A program made the translations under genes and the position numbers. Below the pieces are notes generated by a model. That model was not told where the DNA came from and did no database searches. It saw nothing but the letters and a program-made list of their open reading frames with translations. DNA of 8,069 nucleotides, taken from Boseongicola sp. (GTDB lineage Bacteria; Pseudomonadota; Alphaproteobacteria; Rhodobacterales; Rhodobacteraceae). This document shows, one piece after another, positions 1 through 5,766 of this stretch. Positions within the stretch are counted from its first letter, which is position 1. Each line of letters begins with the position of its first letter. The stretch lies in contig JABDPD010000403.1 in assembly GCA_013042895.1 (NCBI GenBank), positions 1-8,069 on the forward strand. Direction: 5' to 3'.

Positions 1-37
1 CGCCGTCTTTTACATTGGTGTTGTCCAACGCTGCCAT
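1..37 (-). CDS. sufB: SufB, Fe-S cluster assembly scaffold component (N-terminal 12 codons only)
   Basis: On the minus strand an ATG at 37 opens a frame reading MAALDNTNVKDG, which runs off the left edge. This resembles the N-terminus I know for SufB of the Roseobacter group. SufB works with SufC and SufD as the cytoplasmic scaffold on which Fe-S clusters are built with sulfur from a cysteine desulfurase. The start is supported by an AAAGGGG ribosome-binding site that begins directly after the stop codon of the cysteine desulfurase gene, leaving 14 bases between the two genes, so they are almost certainly co-transcribed. Only 12 residues are visible, so the call rests on the N-terminal resemblance and the iscR-desulfurase context. 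Confidence 0.78.
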   Translation of the reverse strand, partial: MAALDNTNVKDG

Positions 38-51
38 ATCTGGCCCCTTTT

Positions 52-1119
52 TCAAGCCGCGCGATCGGGGGTTTTACGTTCCTGTTTCAGCCACGCCTCG
101 CAAAAGCGCAGCACATCGTCTTCTGTCGTTTCAACCCCAAGCGAGACGCGCAATGCGCATTCCGCCTGATCGTCGGTCAATCCCATCGCCCGCAAAACCC
201 GCGGGACTTTTACCTTGCCCGAGGAACAGGCCGATCCGCTCGAAACCGCGAACCCGGCAAGATCCATCTGCATCACCTGCGTCTCGCCCTTCCAGCCCGG
301 AGACACGAAACACGAGGTGTTCGGCAATCGATCAAAATCTTTCCCGACAAAAATAGTCTCTTTTGCCTCAGTTGCCAGTGTCTTTTCTAGAATGTTTCTA
401 AGTTTTTCTACGTCGGACCATGCGCCTTGGTTCAATTCTTCCAAAGCAGCGGTTGCGGCCGCGCCAAAACCCGCAATTCCGGCGACATTCTCAGTCCCCG
501 ATCGCCGCCCAAGCTCTTGTCCACCGCCAAGCAGAAGGGCTGGGATATCAGTGCCTTCGCGCACAATCAGCGCTCCGACGCCTTTTGGTCCACCGATTTT
601 GTGCGCCGACAAAACTGCAAGTGTCGCGCCAGACCACGCAAAACTCCATGGGATCCGGCCAACCGCCTGTACAACGTCAAGAAGCAGCGTTTGGCACGCA
701 ATTTCACCGTATGTCCAGGCCGGCTCGGCGCTTGGACGCGTTACGACACCCGTCTCAGAATTCGCCAACCCCATAGCGAGCGTTGCCGCCCCGCTATCCG
801 CTAATGACAAATCAAGATGCGCCCAAAGGCAATCATGCGCGGTCTCCTGAACGCAAACCGCCGCATGCCGCGCCGCCTCCCGCAGCACGGATGCCGCTTC
901 GGTTGCGCCACTGGTGAAAACCACCTCAGACGGCTTGCAACCGACCAGCTCCGCCACCGAGGCCCGTGCCCGCTCAACCAAACCGCGCGCCAAGCGACCC
1001 TCAGCATGAACCGAGGAAGGATTCCCACAGCGGTCCATCGCGTCAATCATCGCGGTCCTCGCCACTGGGCGCAGCGGAGCCGTCGCATTCCAATCCAGAT
1101 AGGTTCGCTCACCCATCAT
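52..1119 (-). CDS. Cysteine desulfurase, IscS/NifS type, in the suf operon
   Basis: PLP-dependent aminotransferase-fold (class V) enzyme that takes sulfur from L-cysteine, giving alanine and an enzyme persulfide for SUF cluster assembly in the cytoplasm. From the ATG at 1119 the protein has 355 residues. It begins MMGERTYLDWNATAPLRP, typical of the family. SAHK carries the PLP lysine (K174); DVVQAVG supplies the cofactor-binding Asp148 and Gln151; LGGGQELGRRSGTEN is the conserved substrate and phosphate region; SSGSACSSG carries the catalytic cysteine (C298) on the long loop of IscS/NifS enzymes, not the RxGHHCA form of SufS. The frame is open to a TTG at 1149, but the family N-terminus fits the tandem ATGs at 1119 and 1116, and that TTG lies inside a predicted hairpin. 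A weak GGTG precedes the ATG. The gene lies between iscR and sufB in one minus-strand operon. A separate SufS elsewhere in the operon cannot be excluded. Confidence 0.93.
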   Translation of the reverse strand: MMGERTYLDWNATAPLRPVARTAMIDAMDRCGNPSSVHAEGRLARGLVERARASVAELVGCKPSEVVFTSGATEAASVLREAARHAAVCVQETAHDCLWAHLDLSLADSGAATLAMGLANSETGVVTRPSAEPAWTYGEIACQTLLLDVVQAVGRIPWSFAWSGATLAVLSAHKIGGPKGVGALIVREGTDIPALLLGGGQELGRRSGTENVAGIAGFGAAATAALEELNQGAWSDVEKLRNILEKTLATEAKETIFVGKDFDRLPNTSCFVSPGWKGETQVMQMDLAGFAVSSGSACSSGKVKVPRVLRAMGLTDDQAECALRVSLGVETTEDDVLRFCEAWLKQERKTPDRAA

Positions 1120-1126
1120 AGGCACC

Positions 1127-1171
1127 AAAAAATCCCGGGGAGCTTGCAAAGCACGCTGGGTAAAGCCCCCC
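1127..1171 (-). promoter_or_regulatory. Intercistronic hairpin plus U6 tract between iscR and the cysteine desulfurase gene
   Basis: Read on the minus strand, GGGGGGCTT (1171-1163) can pair with AAGCTCCCC (1145-1137): nine pairs including one G-U, with a 17-base loop. Four bases later come six U residues (1132-1127), and the desulfurase ATG starts at 1119. It resembles an imperfect intrinsic terminator inside the operon. It could be an attenuator lowering suf expression relative to iscR, or a structure protecting the iscR transcript. An alternative inner pairing, GCTT-TGC-AAGC, is also possible. The sequence is directly visible; the function is inferred. Confidence 0.45.
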
Positions 1172-1209
1172 TCGATGCGCGGTCAGGCGGCGCAAAAAGC
1201 AAAAGTTAT

Positions 1210-1671
1210 TCACGCTTCATCCACCAACTCAAACAATGCCGGCACCGCAGGGCAGGGCGCGAGTTCGTTTGCAACAATGTCGCTCAGACGCGTTTGATGC
1301 AGAAAGACATATACTTGCGCAGAAAGCCCTTCCCACAAACGGTTCGTCAAGGACTGCGCGCGGCTGCCGGACACAGCACCAGAGGCCCCGGCACCGGTGT
1401 GAAGTGCCGAAACGGTCTCATCCACGGCGCCCAGTATGTCACTTACCCGAATAAGCGCCGCAGGCTTAGCCAGACGATAACCGCCACCCGGACCACGCAC
1501 GCTCTCGACAAGCCCTGCCCGGCGCAGCTTCACAAACAACTGCTCAAGATAAGGCAACGAAATATCCTGTCGCTTTGAGATCTCGGCAAGCGACAAAAGC
1601 GTGCCTTCTGTCATCATCGCCAAATCCGTCAATGCCACCATCGCATAGCGGCCCTTGGTACTGAGCTTCAT
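1210..1671 (-). CDS. iscR: IscR-like Rrf2-family transcriptional regulator lacking the canonical Fe-S ligands
   Basis: 153-residue Rrf2-family winged-helix regulator and first gene of the suf operon, expected to repress or tune Fe-S assembly genes. It begins MKLSTKGRYAMVALTDLA; the helix-turn-helix and wing (about residues 28-68) include ISLPYLEQLF and VRGPGGGYRLAKP, close to E. coli IscR and including the Glu at position 43. The ligand loop (about 84-113, VDETVSAL to LTNRLW) has no cysteine where E. coli IscR has Cys92, Cys98 and Cys104, and the E. coli His107 position aligns with Asn110. The only cysteine is C140 near the C-terminus. Loss of these ligands is known in Rhodobacterales, where IscR of Rhodobacter sphaeroides was reported to bind an Fe-S cluster in an atypical way. 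An AAGGA lies about ten bases before the ATG. The upstream region holds an Irr-type box and an inverted repeat. Confidence 0.9.
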   Translation of the reverse strand: MKLSTKGRYAMVALTDLAMMTEGTLLSLAEISKRQDISLPYLEQLFVKLRRAGLVESVRGPGGGYRLAKPAALIRVSDILGAVDETVSALHTGAGASGAVSGSRAQSLTNRLWEGLSAQVYVFLHQTRLSDIVANELAPCPAVPALFELVDEA

Positions 1672-1692
1672 CTCGCCCGTTCCTTAACTCAT

Positions 1693-1721
1693 TGACCTTT
1701 CCGGCCTTATTGCTTAGGTCA
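1693..1721. promoter_or_regulatory. Inverted repeat TGACC-N19-GGTCA upstream of iscR (candidate operator)
   Basis: TGACC at 1693-1697 and GGTCA at 1717-1721 form a perfect 5-bp inverted repeat, 22 bases upstream of the iscR start on the minus strand. The arm centres are 24 bp apart. It is placed where an autoregulatory IscR/Rrf2 site could lie, but short arms like these also arise by chance, and I cannot match it with certainty to the Iron-Rhodo-box proposed for Rhodobacterales IscR. Confidence 0.3.
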
Positions 1722-1752
1722 GCCGGGATCAGTCGGGGTCATCTCTCTCCGA

Positions 1753-1769
1753 TTTAGAATGCTTCTAAA
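1753..1769. promoter_or_regulatory. Irr box (iron control element, ICE) in the iscR / hydrolase divergent region
   Basis: TTTAGAA-TGC-TTCTAAA is a perfect 7-bp inverted repeat around a 3-bp centre. It matches the iron control element described for Irr, the haem- and iron-responsive Fur-family regulator of alphaproteobacteria. It lies 81 bp upstream of the iscR ATG on one side and 64 bp upstream of the hydrolase ATG on the other, so it could serve either promoter. It contains TAGAAT, a possible -10 element on the plus strand, though no good -35 is visible for it. Confidence 0.8.
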
Positions 1770-1833
1770 GAACCTGACCAATTCCGTCAAGAATGGCTGG
1801 GCACCGCGGGGCGACAAACACGAATGGGGACTC

Positions 1834-2487
1834 ATGCCCGAAGTCATTTTTCCTGGACCGGAAGGTCGTCTCGAAGGCCGTTATCACCCACAAAAGACCA
1901 AGGATGCGCCTATTGCGATCATCCTGCACCCGCATCCGCAGTTTGGCGGCACCATGAACAATCGTGTGGTCTACAACCTGCATTATGCGTTCTTCAACAT
2001 GGGCTTCACAGTCCTGCGGTTTAACTTCCGTGGCGTTGGACGTTCACAAGGCGAGTATGATCAGGGTGTTGGTGAATTGAGCGATGCGGCCTCTGCTCTC
2101 GATTACCTCCAGTCGATGAACCAAAACGCCAAGCATTGCTGGGTGGCCGGGTTCTCATTTGGCGCCTGGATCGGCATGCAGCTTTTGATGCGTCGCCCAG
2201 AGATCACTGGCTTCATTTCAGTGTCTCCGCCAGCGAACATGTACGACTTCTCGTTCCTTGCGCCCTGCCCGTCCTCGGGTCTGATCATCAACGGCACATC
2301 GGACCGCGTGGCACCGCCTCGCGACACGCACACGCTTGTTGAGAAGCTGCATGAGCAAAAGGGCATCACGATCACCCATCAGGAGATCGATGGCGCCGGG
2401 CACTTCTTCGAAGACCCACATATGGAAACCATGATTGGCAATACCACTGATTACGTGCAGCGCCGCCTCACGGAGACCACTCGTTAA
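1834..2487 (+). CDS. Alpha/beta hydrolase (COG2945-like), probable serine esterase or acyl hydrolase
   Basis: 217-residue single-domain cytoplasmic alpha/beta-hydrolase without a signal peptide. The start is the ATG opening MPEVIFPGPEGRLEG, with GGGGA just upstream; the frame continues 25 codons further up to 1759, but that part would overlap the Irr box and is not family-like. Visible landmarks are LHPHPQFGGTMNN (31-43), the region of the family oxyanion loop; FNFRGVGRSQG (63-73); the nucleophile elbow GFSFG with Ser108; GTSDRVAP with the likely acid Asp157; and GAGHFFEDP with His190. A complete Ser-Asp-His triad therefore appears to be present. The substrate is unknown. The gene is divergent from iscR and shares its intergenic region with the Irr-type palindrome, so iron-linked expression is possible but not shown. 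It is followed after 142 bp by icd. Confidence 0.85.
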   Translation: MPEVIFPGPEGRLEGRYHPQKTKDAPIAIILHPHPQFGGTMNNRVVYNLHYAFFNMGFTVLRFNFRGVGRSQGEYDQGVGELSDAASALDYLQSMNQNAKHCWVAGFSFGAWIGMQLLMRRPEITGFISVSPPANMYDFSFLAPCPSSGLIINGTSDRVAPPRDTHTLVEKLHEQKGITITHQEIDGAGHFFEDPHMETMIGNTTDYVQRRLTETTR

Positions 2488-2514
2488 TAGGTCTTAATGC
2501 CGTTATGAACTTGA

Positions 2515-2527
2515 CGTGCAGTGCACG
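2515..2527. promoter_or_regulatory. Palindrome CGTGCA-G-TGCACG in the icd upstream region
   Basis: Perfect 6-bp arms around a single central base, about 103 bp before the icd ATG and overlapping a TTGACG (2511-2516) that could be a -35 element, although no good -10 lies at normal spacing. The core GTGCACG recurs just before the icd start codon. Candidate operator only. Confidence 0.3.
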
Positions 2528-2539
2528 GCCGCAGGCTTG

Positions 2540-2555
2540 GTATGCAATGGCATAC
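2540..2555. promoter_or_regulatory. Inverted repeat GTATGC-AATG-GCATAC upstream of icd
   Basis: Perfect 6-bp arms with a 4-bp spacer, 74 bp before the icd ATG. It lies 12 bp downstream of another palindrome. Size and position suit a dimeric regulator, but no regulator can be named from the sequence. Confidence 0.3.
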
Positions 2556-2616
2556 AGTCTTTCCTTGCCCGTGGGTTTACGCTATCGGTGATCATCAACT
2601 GGTTAATGCCCCCAAC

Positions 2617-2629
2617 GGAGCGTGCACGC
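2617..2629 (+). promoter_or_regulatory. icd ribosome-binding site followed by a perfect GCGTGCACGC palindrome
   Basis: GGAG at 2617-2620 is a suitable Shine-Dalgarno sequence nine bases before the ATG at 2630 and decides the start. The spacer consists of the 10-bp perfect palindrome GCGTGCACGC (2620-2629), directly abutting the start codon and sharing GTGCACG with the palindrome at 2515-2527. Confidence 0.6.
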
Positions 2630-3841
2630 ATGTCCAAGATCAAAGTTGCAAATCCGGTCGTCGAACTTGACGGCGACGAAATGACCCGGATCATATGGGA
2701 CTTCATCAAGCAGAAACTGATCCTGCCTTATCTGGATATTGATCTGCTTTACTACGACCTCAGCATCGAAGAACGCGACCGCACAGAGGACCAGATCACC
2801 GTTGATGCTGCCGAGAAGATCAAAGAAATCGGCGTTGGAGTGAAATGCGCAACTATCACGGCAGATGAAGGACGAGTTGAAGAATTTGGTCTGAAGAAGA
2901 TGTGGAGAAGTCCAAACGGGACGATCCGCAACATCCTTGGCGGGGTCGTTTTCCGCGCGCCCATCATCTGTAAAAACGTCCCTCGTCTTGTACCGGGATG
3001 GACAAACCCCATTGTGATTGGGCGGCACGCCTTTGGTGATCAATATCGCGCGACGGACATGAAGTTCCCCGGACCCGGAACGCTCTCGATGAAGTTCGTT
3101 GGCGAAGATGGCGAAGTGATCGAGCATGAGGTCTATCAAGCGCCGTCTTCGGGCGTTTATATGGGCATGTACAACCTCGACCAGTCGATCATTGATTTCG
3201 CGCGCGCGACGTTCAACTACGGCCTGTCGCTTGGCTGGCCAGTCTATCTGTCAACGAAGAATACCATTCTAAAACAATACGATGGGCAGTTCATGCTGCT
3301 CTTTCAAAAGGTTTTTGACGAGGAGTTTGCCGACCAATTCAAAGAGGCAGGCATCTATTATGAGCACCGCCTGATAGACGACATGGTCGCATCCGCGATG
3401 AAATGGTCAGGCAAATTTGTCTGGGCCTGCAAAAACTACGATGGTGACGTGCAATCTGACACGGTTGCGCAAGGGTTCGGAAGCCTCGGGTTGATGACGT
3501 CAATCCTGATGACGCCGGATGGCAAGATCGTTGAATCCGAAGCTGCGCATGGCACCGTCACACGGCACTACCGTCAGCACCAAAAAGGCGAGGCAACGTC
3601 TACGAACTCAATTGCGTCGATCTTCGCTTGGACGGGCGGTTTGAAGCACCGGGCCAAATTAGATGACAACGCCGAATTGATGGGTTTTGCCGAGACGCTG
3701 GAGAAAGTGATTGTCGACACAGTTGAGTCGGGTTTCATGACCAAGGATCTTGCCTTGCTGGTCGGTCCGGATCAGCGGTGGCTAACCACAACGGGATTCC
3801 TGGAAAAAATAGACGAGAACCTGCAAAAGGCTCTCGGCTGA
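2630..3841 (+). CDS. icd: Isocitrate dehydrogenase, NADP-dependent
   Basis: 403-residue homodimeric TCA-cycle enzyme that converts isocitrate and NADP+ to 2-oxoglutarate, CO2 and NADPH. It belongs to the eukaryote-like subfamily common in alphaproteobacteria, and the length is normal for it. Counting from [20 protein letters not shown], the isocitrate-binding residues fall at S94, N96, R100, R109 and R132 ([13 protein letters not shown]), as in human IDH1; catalytic Y139 and K210 are present; metal-binding Asp residues are D250, D273 and D277 within the signature [27 protein letters not shown] (308-315) is the NADP-binding loop. The frame stays open upstream to 2516, but those 38 codons do not fit the family, while a GGAG nine bases before 2630 supports this start. 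A strong terminator follows the stop, and with its own 142-bp leader the gene is probably transcribed alone. Confidence 0.97.
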   Translation: MSKIKVANPVVELDGDEMTRIIWDFIKQKLILPYLDIDLLYYDLSIEERDRTEDQITVDAAEKIKEIGVGVKCATITADEGRVEEFGLKKMWRSPNGTIRNILGGVVFRAPIICKNVPRLVPGWTNPIVIGRHAFGDQYRATDMKFPGPGTLSMKFVGEDGEVIEHEVYQAPSSGVYMGMYNLDQSIIDFARATFNYGLSLGWPVYLSTKNTILKQYDGQFMLLFQKVFDEEFADQFKEAGIYYEHRLIDDMVASAMKWSGKFVWACKNYDGDVQSDTVAQGFGSLGLMTSILMTPDGKIVESEAAHGTVTRHYRQHQKGEATSTNSIASIFAWTGGLKHRAKLDDNAELMGFAETLEKVIVDTVESGFMTKDLALLVGPDQRWLTTTGFLEKIDENLQKALG

Positions 3842-3868
3842 CACTCATCTGCGACTGAAGATCAACAG

Positions 3869-3904
3869 ACCGCCGCCCGTTTGGAGCGGCGGTTTCCTTT
3901 CCTG
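3869..3904 (+). terminator. Rho-independent terminator of icd
   Basis: ACCGCCGC (3869-3876) pairs perfectly with GCGGCGGT (3886-3893) across a 9-base loop, followed by the pyrimidine-rich TTTCCTTTCC. It begins 27 bases after the icd stop codon and separates icd from the membrane-protein gene downstream. Confidence 0.85.
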
Positions 3905-3939
3905 TGGCAACCATTCTTAACGCACGGCAGGATCAATCC

Positions 3940-4689
3940 ATGTTTCTTCGCGCGCTACTCATCTTGCTGGTCGTCGGCTCGGTTTCGATTAGCTTGACGA
4001 TGTATTTTGGCACAGACGTTTTGGTGGCGCTTGGACTAATCCTGGTCCAGTTGAAGGTTCTGGCAAAAAAGCTGGTTTCCGTCGAACTACCCTCGATCCT
4101 GGCCTGGCTAAAGACCGAAACCGCAACCTTCTTTCGCATCGAACTCTTGAAGAAATGGGCGATGACAAGCGCGCTGCCATTGCTGGTTGGGAATGCGTTA
4201 TTGCGAAAGATCGACGCCTTTCTGTCACGCTACCACGACGCAATTCGACGGCAGTACGATGCACTACTTACTTGGTATAATGCCCTGGAATGGTACGAGA
4301 AAATCGTGATGACTCTGATAATGGTCTTCGCAGCGCTCGGGCTTTCCGTGTCGTCCATTGGGCTTTGGCTCATCTTGTTTTCCGTCAAACTACCGTTTTG
4401 GCTGGTCGCTGCTTTCAGTTCGTTTGTGCAGATGACATGGGTCACCATCCGGAAAATGGCGTTCAAAACGGTGGCGTTTCTTCAGCTTGGTTGGCTTTGG
4501 CGCATTGTCCAAAGACGCCTGCCTGAGGGGTACCTCGAACGCAAAAGGCGTATTGATTTCAGAGTAGCGCGCATGGTGGTGCGAAAACGGCGATTGACCG
4601 TTCGGCAACTGGCTGAACGCAAAGACAGTTTGTCACTTCGCTGGGCAGTGATACGGGCTGGATGGAAGAAACAGGAAGACGAGGATTAA
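3940..4689 (+). CDS. Membrane protein of unknown function with a basic C-terminal tail
   Basis: I do not recognise this 249-residue protein. The start chosen is the ATG at 3940, preceded by AGGATC at suitable spacing; a GTG at 3904 in the same frame lies in the tail of the icd terminator and is unlikely. Hydrophobic segments are visible at about 5-21 and 25-42 (an N-terminal hairpin or signal anchor), 122-148 and 150-167, with a further amphipathic stretch around 175-190. Between them is a charged, helix-rich region (about 50-120). The last 60 residues are very rich in Arg and Lys (ERKRR, VRKRRLTVR) and then end in the acidic EDED. There are 11 tryptophans and no cysteine. An inner-membrane location with a cytoplasmic tail is the natural inference from the positive-inside rule. 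The gene converges on the lipoprotein gene with only six bases between the stop codons. No partner or function can be inferred. Confidence 0.75.
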   Translation: MFLRALLILLVVGSVSISLTMYFGTDVLVALGLILVQLKVLAKKLVSVELPSILAWLKTETATFFRIELLKKWAMTSALPLLVGNALLRKIDAFLSRYHDAIRRQYDALLTWYNALEWYEKIVMTLIMVFAALGLSVSSIGLWLILFSVKLPFWLVAAFSSFVQMTWVTIRKMAFKTVAFLQLGWLWRIVQRRLPEGYLERKRRIDFRVARMVVRKRRLTVRQLAERKDSLSLRWAVIRAGWKKQEDED

Positions 4690-4704
4690 CGAAGCTTAAT
4701 CCTC
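4681..4704. repeat. Perfect 9-bp inverted repeat containing the ends of both convergent genes
   Basis: GAGGATTAA (4681-4689), loop CGAAGC, TTAATCCTC (4696-4704). Each arm encodes Glu-Asp-stop for its own gene, so the membrane protein and the lipoprotein both end in ED and share one hairpin. It can form in transcripts from either strand and may act as a bidirectional terminator or 3' end stabiliser. A U-tract is lacking on the plus side and only a pyrimidine-rich stretch follows on the minus side, so termination is uncertain. Confidence 0.75.
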
Positions 4705-5658
4705 TGAAGGAACGGTTTCAGGCGGATTCCGCGTGGATGAAAATCCAGCTGCACCGATGAACCGCGTGGTATCTTCGCCAATCTCGGTCGTTTCATCAAA
4801 GCCAATCACACCGCTAATTTCGACACCCTCGGGACCAAAGAAACTGCCGCCCAGACTAGTGGCAGAGGTACAGCTCGCGCCGGGCTGACAGTCCATGTCG
4901 GGCGACGCTGCGAAGCTGTTTCCTTCCACAGCTGCGTCAACGAAGAACATATTGTATGTCTCCGCGCGCCCTTCCGGATCGAAGACACCATTGAGCACGC
5001 CAGACGCATTCGAACGGTCAAAATCAACCGTGATAGAGATCAGCCCATTTGTCATGAGCTCCTCATTGAGCAAACCACCATCGCCATCCAACAACTGCCC
5101 AAAACCATGGTACTGACCGCGATAATTCACTTCCCCGGCCAGTCCGGCAAGGCTCTCAGGATCGGTTTGAAAACCGATCGCGAAGTAGCCTTCAGTATCG
5201 ATTGGAGGGCCGTCAAATGGTGAAACGTACTTTTCGTAACTGTAAAAGCCCCCGGTCGCAGAGTGTTCGAGAGCGTAATTCAGGTACCCCCATACCGTCC
5301 GACCATCCTCCATTGTCGCGCGACCGTTCACAAAGGTTAACACTTCTCCGTCAAGCGACAATTGCATATTCGTAGCTTCACGAGACGTGAACCCTTCACC
5401 GAGGCGCACCATTTCTTCGGTAACAACAATCGTACTTTCGTTTGTGCTTCTGTCGCGTACAAATCGCGCCACTGTGACCGTGAATTCCTGATCTTCTATT
5501 CCAGACAGGCTCTGCTCATTGCTTGCAAACGCCAAACCGTTCGAGCTGATCTGATAAGCTGAATTGGCGGTACGCGACGGGTAGCTGGCAGAGCATCCAG
5601 CTAGAACAATGGCCCCCAAAAGGCTGATTTTTAGAGCACTTTTCAATGCAAATCTCAT
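4696..5658 (-). CDS. Predicted lipoprotein with a transferrin-binding-protein-like beta-barrel domain
   Basis: 320-residue predicted lipoprotein. The N-terminus is MRFALKSALK, then a hydrophobic stretch and the lipobox LAGC with Cys22, so processing by signal peptidase II and lipid anchoring are expected. The residue after the lipidated Cys is Ser, not Asp, which favours the outer membrane if the E. coli sorting rule applies. The mature part is acidic and rich in Gly, Ser and beta-prone stretches. Near the C-terminus GSFFGPEGVEISGVIG (271-286), with the preceding FDRSNASGVLNGVF, resembles the conserved barrel motif of TbpB-like proteins. Two cysteines, C257 and C263, could form a small disulfide. 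The ATG at 5658 is chosen because it starts a normal signal peptide; a TTG at 5700 would add 14 polar residues before it. The ligand is unknown; no TonB receptor or Slam gene is visible nearby. The gene lies 108 bp downstream of rmuC. Confidence 0.75.
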   Translation of the reverse strand: MRFALKSALKISLLGAIVLAGCSASYPSRTANSAYQISSNGLAFASNEQSLSGIEDQEFTVTVARFVRDRSTNESTIVVTEEMVRLGEGFTSREATNMQLSLDGEVLTFVNGRATMEDGRTVWGYLNYALEHSATGGFYSYEKYVSPFDGPPIDTEGYFAIGFQTDPESLAGLAGEVNYRGQYHGFGQLLDGDGGLLNEELMTNGLISITVDFDRSNASGVLNGVFDPEGRAETYNMFFVDAAVEGNSFAASPDMDCQPGASCTSATSLGGSFFGPEGVEISGVIGFDETTEIGEDTTRFIGAAGFSSTRNPPETVPSED

Positions 5659-5766
5659 CCGATCATCGCCGTAATTTCGGCGGTTAACGTTGATTACCAA
5701 GTGAATTGGGGAGAATTGTGGCGAAATTCAATTCGGCAGGACTTTGGCTAAACCGTTGGTTGGGTC
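5659..5766 (-). promoter_or_regulatory. Leader of the lipoprotein gene: small hairpin and GAATTG repeats, no clear promoter
   Basis: This 108-bp gap between rmuC and the lipoprotein gene holds a 5-bp hairpin, CGCCG-TAATTT-CGGCG (5667-5682), eight bases upstream of the ATG, and GAATTG at 5703-5708 and 5713-5718 with the inverted copy CAATTC at 5729-5734. No strong Shine-Dalgarno precedes the start, and I see no convincing -35/-10 pair. A promoter here is likely from position alone. Confidence 0.25.

Noticed and set aside
215..1578. Long plus-strand open frames opposite the desulfurase and iscR genes (for example 215-850 and 817-1578)
   Set aside because: They lie antisense to clearly recognisable proteins, are rich in Arg, Pro and Ser as expected of shadow frames in GC-rich DNA, and show no family motifs or ribosome-binding sites.
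1759..1833. 25-codon N-terminal extension of the hydrolase
   Set aside because: It would begin inside the Irr box and does not look like family sequence; the ATG at 1834 has a GGGGA in front of it.
2511..2546. sigma-70 promoter TTGACG ... TATGCA for icd
   Set aside because: The spacing is 24 bp, far from the usual 16-18, and no better -10 lies at normal distance.
2516..2629. 38-codon N-terminal extension of isocitrate dehydrogenase
   Set aside because: It does not fit the family N-terminus, covers the palindromic leader, and the GGAG before 2630 supports the shorter start.
2603..3139. 178-codon minus-strand open frame inside icd
   Set aside because: Wholly antisense to a well-conserved enzyme, with no recognisable domain.
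3904..3939. GTG start for the membrane protein
   Set aside because: The GTG falls in the tail of the icd terminator; the ATG at 3940 has a better ribosome-binding site.
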